From Bipolaris cookei (Eukaryota > Ascomycota > Dothideomycetes > Pleosporales > Pleosporaceae): a DNA stretch of 64,000 nucleotides. Positions 9,991 through 20,575 of this stretch are shown here, piece after piece. The translations under genes and the position numbers were made by a program. The DNA lies in assembly GCA_002286855.1 (NCBI GenBank), contig NRSV01000033.1, positions 186,001 through 250,000 on the forward strand, in the 5' to 3' direction. Under the pieces are notes generated by a model. That model was not told the DNA's origin. It did no database searches and saw only the letters and a program-made list of their open reading frames with translations. The first letter of the stretch is position 1. Each line of letters starts with the position of its first letter.

Positions 9991-11837
9991 ACGTGACTGC
10001 ATAGCGAGCGCGCCAGCTAAGCGAGCGCGCCACCCTAATAAGCTATCAAGCCTTCTGCATACAACATCTCATCACTACTAAAACATATTATAGCTTATAG
10101 TATACAGTATCAATTATTAGCGTCTATTACGTCTTTTTTACATGTACGTGAGTTATGCCCTATCTTGCCGCAGCGCTTGCAGTGCCTTTTGCGCTGCTTG
10201 CCTGCACCTGTTCGGACCCTACCTTCACGCGTTTCCCCGTCTACCTGCGCTCTAACATCTAGTTCAGCTATCAAATCCTCTTCCTGTTCCTTTGAAAGAT
10301 CTCCCCCCTCTTGGATCCGCTTCCGCTTCCGCGATTTACGCTCAGAAGCAGCCTTATTTGACGCTTCCAGCTGTAGCACTCGGGCTGCTAGCAACGTCTG
10401 CGAATGCAGTATCATCTCAGTACCCTTTCTAAGCTGATCAAACATACTAACTATAGCAGAAGGTGAGGAACCCTGATGCTTTCGAATGCGGTCTCGAAGC
10501 AGCGTCGATTGAGCCTCTACTTCAGCAGCGTTGGTGGGTGTCTTAGGGTTCCATTGTGTCGCCCCTGGTAGAGGCGGTGTTGGCGTGCGAAGCTTTACAT
10601 CAAGCTTTGATAGCACCACTAATGGGTTGTTAGGCACTAGGCCAGTTGCTCTAAAGCTTGAAGTAATGTTAGCCTTTGAGAAAGCTGTCTCAAAAACCTT
10701 TGCAAACGACGCGATGAATGCTTTTTTATCAATTCGGCCAATGCGGTCTGTCGCCAAGGCTCGGATCTCTTTGCTATACTCCCGCTTCAAAGGAGCAAAA
10801 CACCCCACATCAAGTGGCTGCAGGATATGGGATGAGTGTGGCGGCATACATAGGGTGATGATCTTGTTCTCCTCGCAAAGATCCTAGAAGGCAAGCGACT
10901 TGTGGCTCTCATGGCCGTCAATTATAAGCAGCACGTGGCTACCCACCCTCCGTCTCTTTGTCTGCTCAACAAAGTGCTTTAACCAAGCTACACCAATCTC
11001 ATTCGTAGTCCAGCCGTTTTCACTAACCCCAATGCGCCATTGAGGCTTCAAATCAGGGTACCAGGATGTGTCGTGATTCTTTGCTTTGAATATAAGGTAG
11101 GGCGCAATCGCCCAGCCCATCGCATTGATTGCAGCGATCAGAGTCACCCACTCGCGGTCTCCTTGTTGCACTCCAATAGGTCTAGTCCGTCTCTCGGAAG
11201 CAGTAACTACTTTCACGCAGTTTCCGACACCCATAGTAAAGCCAGTCTCGTCAAAGTTGTAGGTATCTTCGTCCTGGATGCTGTACTTGGCCTTGACATT
11301 GCGTACAAGGTCGAACCAGGGTCCGATAACATCTGGATCACTGCATAAGACTCTCTGGAGATCGTGCTGCCGAGTCATTCGCGATTTGAGCTCGGGTTCG
11401 CGTTTGACGAAGTTTGAAGGCCATCGTGGGCCAACAGGCTTTGCATCACGCGCAGCGCGCAGTTGATTAGCCATATCTTCAACGCAACGAAGCGTTGGAG
11501 CAAACCCTTGCGAATCAAGTTTCTTGATATAGTGTATAAGCGCCCTCTCTTCAGTCTTCTGGAGATTGGCCGATTTGGGGTGAGTATCGCGTGTTGACTT
11601 TGTCCCAGCGCGTCGGCGGTCAATTGACCTTCGGCACACCTTGTAGACTATAGCAGCGCGTCGTACGCTTAGTTCTTGAGGCTGCTTAGTTGATTGAAGG
11701 GCTAGCTTGATCCTCTCTTCCTTAGGGAGCAGTTCGAGATTGGACAGTTGAGACATTGAGGTTTGAAGTTGTAGGGTTCTGATAGTTTGTTAGGGTGGCG
11801 CGCTCGCTTAGCTGGCGCGCTCGCTATGCAGTCACGT
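9991..11837 (-). mobile_element. pogo/Fot-like DDE transposon, near-intact copy (element A)
   Basis: A 1,847-bp element with 48-bp terminal inverted repeats (9991-10038 and 11790-11837) that I find identical, flanked by TA (9989-9990 and 11838-11839). Each repeat starts ACGTGACTGCATA and then carries two copies of GCGAGCGCGCC whose starts are 17 nt apart. It encodes a leftward transposase with a single stop. It is the best-preserved mobile element in the window and presumably the youngest. Confidence 0.95.
10110..11756 (-). pseudogene. DDE_1 transposase with CCHC knuckle, single premature TAG
   Basis: 548 codons from the ATG at 11756 to 10110, interrupted only by a TAG at 10884-10886 (codon 291). 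Homologous copies have LAFQDLC-like sequence there, so this reads as CAG to TAG. The N-terminal 130 residues form the HTH/CENP-B-type DNA-binding part. The DDE triad is Asp169 (YNFDETGF), Asp280 (LIIDGHESH) and Asp316 (LQPLDVGCF), giving the DD35D spacing of the pogo group. The C-terminus is basic and ends in a zinc knuckle CKRCGKIGHNSRTC. Apart from the stop every catalytic residue is present, so a reverted or suppressed copy elsewhere could supply activity. Confidence 0.93.
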
Positions 11838-11902
11838 TAGGTAAATTAAAAGTTACAAATGTATCATAAAAGCTTCTCTTGCATCCATCCCTCTCTCGAA
11901 AA

Positions 11903-13071
11903 TTAAGCTGACAATGTACCGATGTATGGAATTCTTGTCAATTCAAATCCTCGCTTTGACAAATTTACCGGCTTTCTTGGCTTGCCTGTATTATAGGGAC
12001 AGGGCGCATTGTCGCGAATGATAGGTAACCCACCTACGTGCATAGCATTGGGCCAGTGAGTAGTGCTTTGAGTTGTGTAGAAAGCGTCCTTCTTCCGCAA
12101 AAACTCCTCTTCCGAAGCTTCGGCGACTGGCATATAACATGTGTCGATGCAGAAACGCGGCATCTCACCTGTTGGGCTAAGATTGTAGTGAGGTGTGCGG
12201 CTGTCCCAGAGGAGAAGGTCACCAGGTTCGGCGTTGAGTTTCACCCACTCGCAGCCCTTGTCCTCCAACCACTTCATGCCTTGGTGAAGCCGTACCATTC
12301 TTTGGTCCAAGCCCAGATTTTGTTGGGCTCATCCTTGAACTGTTCATGAAACTTCTCGCTAAGAATATGAGCGCCCTTGCAAACGATGAGGCCGCCGTCG
12401 TTATCCCCATTTGGGAGCAAATTCACAAGCCCTTGTAGACAGCGAAAACCGGGCTTTTCCGGATCTTGATCCTGATGTGGCCAGGGTTTGTTAGCTTTCA
12501 GGTCTTTGCGGTTGGAAAATGTCATATTTGTTCCATCAAAAGAAACGATAAGGTCTTTCGTATCATACGCCTTCTCAAAGGCTCCATCAACTCCCGCCTC
12601 CTGGCGCACTGACCAAGTGAAGGTTTCGTGTGCAATACCGTATCCAAGACACATGCCTTTTTCATTGATTATGAGCATCTTAGATTCCACAATTGTCGAT
12701 GGGTCATCGCGTTTAAACCCCATACCGCCAGCATTGATAAATAAAATGCACGATCAGCTTATGGCTACATCCAAAATGGACCTGCTTTACGAATGGGATT
12801 CTAAGTGCAGGTTTACTTACAAGTTCTCAATTCAGGAAATCATCTCATCAGCATAGCCATCCGCGCGATCACGAGGGATGGCACCTTTGATCACGACATA
12901 TCCATCTCGGATGATATCGTCACGCCAATCACCATATACAAGCCCATTTTGACGGAACAGTCTTTTTGGACTTGATGGTTGAGGCTTGAATTTTGGTACC
13001 TCAAGGACCAAACCCTCGTTGGGTATGTACACAAAAGCTTCTAAAACTGCAGTTTGAACAGTGGTTGACAT
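11903..13071 (-). pseudogene. Phytanoyl-CoA dioxygenase-like gene, broken
   Basis: Starts at the ATG at 13071 and ends at 11903. It encodes a PhyH-family Fe(II)/2-oxoglutarate oxygenase. The iron-binding HxD is in PWPHQDQD, the distal His in SRTPHYN, and a 2-oxoglutarate-binding Arg follows in MPRFCID. Three lesions are visible. A TGA stands where a Trp is expected after DEMIS (about 12835). The acceptor of the intron that follows (donor GTAAGT at about 12820) seems to have lost its AG. A frameshift near 12270 puts GFTK and GMKWLEDKG in different frames. Members of this family often tailor secondary metabolites or degrade branched substrates. The last lesion separates the HxD from the distal His, so no active enzyme is expected. 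Confidence 0.8.
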
Positions 13072-13684
13072 GGTATCGATGTCGGACAATAAAGACGATA
13101 GGTACGAGACTGGTTTGTATTCTGTTGGTAAAGTGGCACAATATCTCTGTATTCTTGCTGTCTCCTGTTATGACCTTTGCCTTCTTGTCCTGTATAATTA
13201 TCTTAGCAGCTGCTTGTTTCAATCTAAATCTGCCGCTGACGAGAACGTGATGACTGATGCTCCTCATAGTTAGGGAGGGGAATATTGACCGGTTCGGCTC
13301 GGCTCGGCTCGGCTCGGAACACTATTCGCGCATAACTTCCGCTAGCCACAAGTGGAAGGATGTGGGGTAAAATGAGTTGCCGATGGCGGAAACCTCAGCA
13401 TCAGAGCAGTCGCTTGCCCATCAAAATTAGTTCCTCCCAGACCATTCCCAGGGCTAGCATGCAAGCATGATAGCTGGATGTTCGGATAGTATGGTGTTCT
13501 TTCGGAAGCACATGTGGAGGTTAGTCCCGGTTGGACATGATACCTCACTCCGCATCCCGATTTGAGGATCTATTGATATCTCGAGACAGTATACTCGTAG
13601 CGAGTCAATATCTGTTCTTTGTTGAATATTTTTCTTCTGAATTCCTTTTTTTGTCTCCAGCCCAATCATTCAGCATCCGACACG
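13072..13684. other. Divergent promoter region with a CGGCT repeat
   Basis: About 610 bp between the two divergent relics. A pentanucleotide run (CGGCT)n occupies 13295-13317. No other structure was recognised. Confidence 0.5.
13295..13317. repeat. (CGGCT)n microsatellite
   Basis: Between four and five perfect copies of CGGCT in the spacer upstream of the CocE-like gene. Confidence 0.9.
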
Positions 13685-15462
13685 ATGCTTGTCAACCAGA
13701 ATAAGTCTCGCTCAAATTTTGGAGTCGAAGTCCTTATTGAACCTCTTACACCAGCCCAAGTTGGTGAGGGTGGTTATGAAGGTCTGAACCCGCGCAAAGA
13801 AGTACTTTACGAGGGCTGGCGACATCCTTCACACCCTGGATCGAAGGCATTACCGTGCGATATCCTTGTGGAACATGACGTGGCCATTCCTGCAAGAGAC
13901 GGTGTTACGCTTTATGCGGATATTCTAAGGCCGACGGAGCCTCAATCTGGTGTTGCTTCCAAAGTTCCAGCACTCATTTGCTGGGGACCGTTCGGCAAAA
14001 AGTTCAATGGCATCGAATCTCTGCGATACATGACGCCATGGGCCCTTGGTATTCGCACAGATGCTCTTTCCGGCTTGGAAAAGTTTGAAGCTCCAGATCC
14101 AGCAGACTGGGTACCCAAAGGCTACGCCATTGTCAACATTGATTCACGAGGCGCCGGTGATAGTGGTGGGACCATGGTTATTATGGGCCAACAGGAAGCC
14201 GAGGACGGTTATGACGCGATCGAGCATATCGCCAAATTGCCTTGGTGCGATGGCTCTGTCGGTCTCATTGGCAATTCACACTTAGCAATTGTGCAATGGT
14301 TCATCGCTGCCCTGCGCCCACCGAGCCTAAAGGCTATTGCGCCTTGGGAAGGCTGTGGGGATCTGTACCGCGAGCAATTCGCACGTGGTGGAATTTACGC
14401 CGGAGATCTCTTTGACCAGCTCATTGTCAAACACATGCTGCACGGGAAGGGTAATCTAGAGAGCTTCCGGTTGATGTTTGAACAGCACCCTTTGGCCAAT
14501 CGTTGGTGGAACGATAAGAGGCCCGATATGAAGAAGATCAACATACCAACACAATGCACGGAATGGGTGCTATCAGAGGATGGCTCGAGGTGGACAGTCC
14601 TCACAAATGGCTTAGATGGCACCCGTGGCAGGAATGGTACGACTTGTGGGGAAATAAGCAGGCAAAAGAAGAACTGTTCTCCTTTTTCGATCATTTCCTT
14701 AAGGGTGCTGACAATGGATGGGAAAAGACCCCGCGAGTCCGAATGGCTGTCTTGCGCTTTGGAAACAAGGAGCCCCAGTCATATGACAATATCGTCGAAG
14801 AAGACTTCCCGCCTGCCAAGACCGAATACCGACAAGCTTACCTTGGTCAAGACCAGAAGCTGCTCTTTGACGATGCAGGTTCAAGCGCCACTGTGAGCTA
14901 CAACTCTGAATCAGACGATTGTGTCACCTTCACTCATAATTTCCCGGAAACAACTCGAATAATGGGCCTTCCAAAGGCCGTTTTGTATATATCTTGCCCT
15001 GATCACGACGATATGGATGTATACGTTACTCTCGAAAAGCTGGACAAGAATGGAGATCAGATGATGAACCTCAATATTCCTTGGAGTGGTATTCCGGTAA
15101 AATCATTCAGCGAGTTCAAGCCGCAGGAAGCTACAGAGGTGGTGGTGTACAAAGGTCCATGCGGCATCTTGAGAGCATCGCATCGCGCAATTGACGAGTC
15201 AAAGAGTATGCATCCGCACTGGCCATTTCATCCTCACGAGGTGGAGGAAAAGATAACTCCAGGTGACATCGTCCGTTTAGACATTGTTATATGGGCTACA
15301 GGTATTGAATTTGAAGCTGGTGAGAGCATCAGAGTTGTGGTAGGTGGACGCAATAGGTGCGTGAGCAATTTCGGGTCCCATAAGCATACCAAGAATCGCG
15401 GAAAACATCAAGTCCACATCGGTGGTGAGCATAGAAGTCATATCATCCTACCATTTGTGTAA
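13685..15462 (+). pseudogene. CocE/NonD-type alpha/beta hydrolase, frameshifted
   Basis: Reads from the ATG at 13685 to the stop at 15460-15462, with a change of frame at about 14550. The first part has the CocE/X-Pro dipeptidyl-peptidase (S15) N-terminal fold, including the nucleophile elbow GLIGNSHLAIVQ. The second holds the all-beta C-terminal domain (jelly-roll, XPPT_C-like). At the joint IPTQC is followed out of frame by MHGMGAIRGW. Relatives have a longer link here (a GSW-type segment after IPxY), so a deletion that also shifts the frame is the simplest reading. No stop appears elsewhere. It sits head to head with the dioxygenase relic, so the two probably shared a pathway. A sequencing error is possible but would have to remove about 25 bases. 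Confidence 0.8.
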
Positions 15463-15980
15463 ATTATAGTTGGTTGCATATAAAATAAACTAAGATCTAA
15501 ATCTTCTTTCTGTACCCCTACGAAGCCCTTCATAACTTTGATCCCACATACGATCTAGCCGTCTTGCGCGGCGCGTTCATGCTCATGGTATTAAATAAGT
15601 TACTTTCGCCGCCACAGAGTTGGGTAGGCGTGGTGCTTTGCTAGATTAGTAGTTTGGTCATTGGTCGCGAGGAAGGAGGAAGGGAGGGTCTTGACAGGTT
15701 GTAAGTTAGAGGGGAGGTGGATCACCCTTTCTCCCCACTTTTTTTTCTAATTTAGATTCACTAGTACTGCATTTGAGAGCGCATTCTTTGTACGTTTCGC
15801 GTGCATAATACTAGATAGATCAGTTCTATCGACTTCCTATGTCATCCAAGCTCAGTGGCGCCTCCCCCTCCCTCTACTGCGCGCATTAAGCATCGAAATT
15901 AACTTCGTATCCATACAAAACCACCAGTTGCGATAGAACACGTCGCCTATCACCCAGCTCTCCTCGGCCATCTCGTAGTG
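15463..15980. other. Intergenic spacer
   Basis: AT-rich sequence downstream of the hydrolase relic. No gene or clear repeat was recognised. Confidence 0.45.
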
Positions 15981-15989
15981 CGGAGGCTA

Positions 15990-17180
15990 GCCTGCGGTGT
16001 TGCTGTGAACGCGACACCCGGAGGAATTATCTTCAATGTCCTGTATGATGTGCTGAATAGGTTCGCCGCAGGTGCCGCGTGCGATTGAGGGGCGCGGAGA
16101 GGAGGTGGACTGGGGGGAGAGGGGGTTAGGCGTCAGATGTTATGCGTCAAGCGTCAGGCGAAGAGAAAGGGGAAAGAAAAATGGGACTCACGCATGTAAA
16201 TCAGCTTCTCGCGTACCGAAGGCCGGGAGAGCGCGTCCAGAGCTGGGTGGTGCGGGATCAGGATTTACGCGCGGACAGGGTGGAGATTGGGCGGGAGAGA
16301 CGGGTGAAGGGTGGGCGGTGACGTGTGCAGTGCGAAGGGGTTGAAAATATCTGAAACAATGTTGAATAGGGATGCGGCTGTCATGCAGGTTCGTAGGGTA
16401 GCCATTATGGGTAGCTCGATGTTTATGTCTGGGCGCAGTGGGAAGGTGAAGGGTGCGGATCAGGAATCGGGGTCTGCAGGGGGTATCAGATGACGGAGGA
16501 GTACTGGATATTGGTAATGCCGCTGTATTTGAGTTGTCTGATGTGGGTAGATGTTGGATATTTTGGGGATGGTCAGTAATGAATGATGTTGATGTCGTCG
16601 AAGTCAGGTATGCGAGCCTATCACAGTTACTAGATAGGGAAAAGTCAATACCGACAGCATCGAACGCTAACGAAGCACCGTAGAAAGAGGGCAAAATGTG
16701 CCCCTGGACACTTGAGATGTCTTCAGGGCTGACAATCGAGGGTTAGGGTTGGCTGCTGTCTCCAGAGGTAGTGCGACGTCGAACGCAATGTGAGATTGGC
16801 TGCCATTCTGCGCGTTTATTTAGGCCTCCAAGGAAGCAATCCTATCCCGGCGCCTTTGGCTCATACTTCAAATCAGCATATATGTGGATGAATAGCATGC
16901 AATTGGGGTTTCTTACGATATCTGCGTTGCGCAAGTACATCAAAGGCTCGTTTCCGGTCTTTGCCCCCCACTGTTAGCACATGTTCGCAGTCTGATGCAC
17001 ACCAACCAATACGATTACTTTATATCCATATCAACACACTCATATCTACCCATTTCCATTTCTCACACATTACGAGTTCACAGGTTAAATTTATAAACTC
17101 AGCTACCTACCTGGGTTGCCAAGCTCCGGCACTGTCGCTGGGACCTCGACCTTCCTCCTCTTCTCTGCAGGTATAATGGC
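15990..17180 (-). pseudogene. bZIP-like transcription factor relic, 5' end lost to transposons
   Basis: Reading leftward, an exon ending LGNP (about 17113) joins, after an intron with GTAGGT and AACAG ends, to a basic region KDRKRAFDVLAQRRYR (about 16920-16965). After another interruption a zipper start follows, RRDRIASLEA (about 16830-16860), then a TAA where CAA would give Gln, then INAQNGS. Basic residues followed by a heptad start are typical of fungal bZIP proteins. Upstream the gene is cut at 17182 by a MITE-like repeat and DDE element B, so the N-terminus is missing. The downstream part is frame-shifted and GC-rich. This is a relic; the exact exon limits are uncertain. Confidence 0.45.
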
Positions 17181-17182
17181 TA

Positions 17183-17303
17183 ACGTTATGCCACAACAGT
17201 ACTAAAGCCAGGCAAGTCGCTAAAGAGAGTTGAATAACGCGATGTCTGGGTTGGACACGAGAGTGTTATCTCGTTGGCGTTGGCGGGGCAGCGAGCATAA
17301 CGT
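17183..17303. mobile_element. Candidate MITE with TA flanks
   Basis: A 121-bp segment starting ACGTTATGC and ending GCATAACGT, flanked by TA at 17181-17182 and 17304-17305. The ends are perfect 9-bp inverted repeats. The right TA is also the left TA of element B. Confidence 0.5.
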
Positions 17304-17305
17304 TA

Positions 17306-19112
17306 ACGTGGTTCACAAGCGAGCGAGCACCTCCCCACCAGCGCGTCGACATCAACATGTTATCACACACGCTTATTACAGTCAATAAACTATTGCAATA
17401 TGCTAAATTAATTATCAAAGTCTCCACTATCACTTGCACTATCTATCTCAACTGCGCAGGTACGAGCGTTGTGTCCAGTCTGCTTGCAACGCCCGCACCG
17501 CCTCTCCTCGCACCCTCTTCGACGCACTCTCACCATCACCAGGACTGCTACCAGCCTGTTCAGCTAATACTTCTTTTACCTTGCCTACAGTAAGAGTCTC
17601 TTCTGTCCGTACGTATCGCCGCTTGCGGCTCTTACGCTTACTTGATTCGTCTAGAGTCTCTCGAAGAGTAGCCATTTTCTCCATCATTAGCGTCATTTTA
17701 TGTGCCATTTGCTAAGCTCCCTTACTCAACTGCGCAACCTGCTTGTCGAGCGAATTTGCAAAAGACCCACGCGGATTTCTTACTCTCTGTCGAATGAGAG
17801 TACTTCGACCCTCGACTTCGCGCGCGTTGCGTGGTGTCTGCGCCTCCCAGGCGTCTACCCGTCGCGGTGATTGTGTTGGCGTCTGCACCACCACATCAAA
17901 CTTTGATAGCACAGCCTGTGGGTTATGTGGGACTGGATTGGCGCCTTCAAAGCCATATTGGATATTCTCCTTTATGATATAATACTCAAAAGCAGTCTTA
18001 AAGGCTAGTACGAAGGTCTCCTTGCTGATATAGTGGGTGCGGTTGCGTACCAAGCCCGAAACAGCATCGCCATACTTGCGCTTTAACGGCGCGAAGCAGC
18101 CGACATCAAGAGGCTGTAGCAGGTGAGATGCGTGTGCACGCATGCAGAGAAGAACAATGTTCTCCTCCTTGCAAAGATCTTGAAAATTGACGGAGCAATG
18201 GCTCTCGTGGCCATCGATAATGAGCAGTCGATACCCACCCACAGTATGCCTCTTTGTGTGGATATAAAAGTGCTCTAACCACGCAAGAGCAAGCTGATTA
18301 TTCGTCCAGTCATTTAGACTAGCTTGAAGCAACCGGTCGCTAGGTAGATTTTCAAACCAGACATCGATAAGCACCTTGCCCGCAAAGATAATGAAGGGTG
18401 GTAGCCGGCGACCCGACCCGCCCACGCCTTGGATCACAGTAACCCATTCACAGTTGCCTAGCTATATCCGCTTCTTTTTGCCATATCCTTCCAAACCTGT
18501 GATAATTAACTGTGATAAGATCTTGCCCATCATAAAGCCAGTTTCATCAAAGTTGTAGATATCATCGTCCGCAATACCCCACTTCTGCCTTGTCGCCCCG
18601 ACTAGATCGAGCCAGCGCTGGATAGCCACTGGGTCCTCACAGGCAGCTCGCTGGTAATCATAGGGACGGTTCCAGTGCGTACGGAGCTCAGGAGTTTGCT
18701 TGACAAAGTTGCCAACCCAGTTCTTGCCAACAGGGTTGCTGGCGCGCTCATATAGGAGTTTATCAGCCATTACTCGAACTTCAGCCTTTATAGGCGCAAA
18801 TTCTCGCTCAGACTCCTCAAGAATACGCCCAACTATAGCCTCCTCTTTTAGCTTGTTTAGGTGCTTTGAGTTCGCTTCGCAGTCGCGTTGGGAGTGCTTC
18901 CCCGCGCGTCGCCGTCGAATTGTTGTTCGGGGGACGTTATATATCTCTGCAGCACGTTTAATACTTCGAACACGTTGGGAATTGATATAAAAAGAGCAAT
19001 TTGAATATCTTATTCGTTATAAGTCAATTGAGAGCTGCGTGGTTGAGGCATAACGCGTTGTGTTGACGTCGACGCGCTGATGGGGAGGTGCTCGCTCGCT
19101 TGTGAACCACGT
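17306..19112 (-). mobile_element. pogo/Fot-like DDE transposon (element B)
   Basis: A 1,807-bp element with 45-bp terminal inverted repeats (17306-17350 and 19068-19112, one mismatch) starting ACGTGGTTCACAAGCGAGCG, flanked by TA (17304-17305 and 19113-19114). Its ends carry only one copy of the subterminal GCGAGCG-type motif, unlike elements A, C and the mosaic at 43.1-46.2 kb. It carries a leftward transposase relic. Confidence 0.93.
17440..18990 (-). pseudogene. DDE_1 transposase relic of element B
   Basis: A leftward frame resembling the element C protein. It has an HTH part (KNWVGNFVKQ), then YNFDETGF (first Asp), LLIIDGHESH (second Asp), LLQPLDVGCF (third Asp) and a basic tail. Lesions: a TAG after GKKKRI at about 18462, a TAG after QLSKGA at about 17712 (element C has CAG there), and a loss of two bases near 17500 compared with element C that puts the CxxC-GHN-C zinc knuckle out of frame. 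Confidence 0.85.
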
Positions 19113-19114
19113 TA

Positions 19115-19480
19115 TTGAGAAGGCCTCAAGGATCGCGGCTCGCAAGGCTGCACAACAACTTCAAAAAGCTATCAAAACTTCCCAAAGGAATAGGAGGAGG
19201 AGCTTTAAGGCTTCTACAAAGGCTATTCGAAAAAAGAGGCCTATTGCTAGGCCTTAAGGTAGTGAGGAGCCTCAGGAAGGTGCTGCTGGCTCAACACCTA
19301 CAACCTCGCATCGCGGCCGCGCAATTAGAACTCCATCTCGATTTCTATAACTAGATATATATATCAAGGCCTATTAACCTTACCACTAAAGTACATCGCG
19401 ATAATAACCGTTTAGTGTGGCTCTACAGCCTCATTTTTAAGGTAGTTTTGGTGAGGCCGCGCGTTCGCGAGATGGTGGGG
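19115..19480 (+). mobile_element. 3' fragment of a transposon related to the 0.9-3.0 kb element
   Basis: Translation gives ARKAAQQLQKAI and a Lys/Arg-rich tail like the end of the 901-2961 transposase. The run GGCTCTACAGCCTC matches the non-coding end of that element (about 2895-2912). No complete inverted repeat was recognised. Confidence 0.55.
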
Positions 19481-19500
19481 CACGGTACTTACTATGGTCT

Positions 19501-19727
19501 TGTTGAGAATATGCGAGTCCAGTCCAGGTTGGTAGAAGAAAGTGTTAGAGCCTGGGCGAGAGGATGGTGCCACCCGGTGGCCAGTGCTGCGCATGTGCAC
19601 ACAATACACGTTGTCGTGTACACGTAGTAGATAGATTGTAACACAGTGGATATGCTGAATAGTAGACGTTAGAACCACCCACCTTGTCACTTCTACTTAG
19701 TTACCTATAGTAGTCATACTACTAGAG
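19501..19727 (-). repeat. LTR remnant, copy 1
   Basis: About 227 bp that match 29466-29694 in reverse orientation, with scattered differences. On the minus strand it ends CATATTCTCAACA, the TG...CA type end of Copia-like LTRs. No internal retrotransposon region lies beside it. Confidence 0.6.
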
Positions 19728-20575
19728 GGACCTTTTTTCAAAAAGTACTACGTCTTTATTAATATTTAGCTGTTGTGTGGCGTGATACAGCTTGACTTTC
19801 GAGCTCACTGAGATGTTGCTGGGTGGCTCGTCACGCGAAGTGGCTCGGCACGGGTACGGGTACACTAATGCACAACCAATACTTTACGTGTTCCATTCGT
19901 TTCGAGATTTAGGATAAAAAGAACACCAATGGTTGAGCGTTAATGCATGTTGCATCCGTCTGAAAGCATTACGCCAACACCCAGGATCATATGGTATCAG
20001 AAGGAGAGGATTGTTCAATTAAACTTGCTTCAATATAAACAGCACATAACATCATCCCGAAACGACATGGCCTCCTTGGCTTCTTGATCGTGAAACATTA
20101 CATTGCAATTTATTGCCGTTATATGTACATCCAACGCGGTGCACACGTGCAAACTGGCTCAAGCACATGCAGGCATTATTCTACTGGGTACGGCACCTGT
20201 TTAGCTTTTTCCTAAGTCTTCACGTCCAGTAGCAGATTGTACAGCTCCAAGAAACGGATAAGCAGACCACGTCACGAGCTCAGCGTGGTGCTAATTCCCC
20301 CACATCCTATTGTTAGAGGTGATAGCTTCTGGTAATAGTACTTCACATGACGTACAACTCGCTTCCTGGCGGACTTGCAATGTGTTGTTAATGCATTAAA
20401 ATCGATTCTTTAATAGTACACGCTTTACAGTTGCAAACATTCCCAGTCCCTAACAACACTAAATTCCCCCACAAGTCCGGACAGCTAAAGAAAAGATGTC
20501 TTCCGTTACAAATGTCAACATGTAAGCAAAGCACCTAGTACTCTTGTAACCCAATCTAGATCCTTATTTACAATG
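19728..20575. other. Intergenic spacer
   Basis: About 850 bp of unrecognised sequence downstream of the leftward Zn2Cys6 gene. No coding frame with similarity was seen. Confidence 0.5.

Noticed and set aside
16188..16694. 168-codon leftward ORF
   Set aside because: Pro/Ser/His-rich, low-complexity translation with no family similarity, in a GC-rich stretch downstream of the bZIP relic; it looks like a chance frame.
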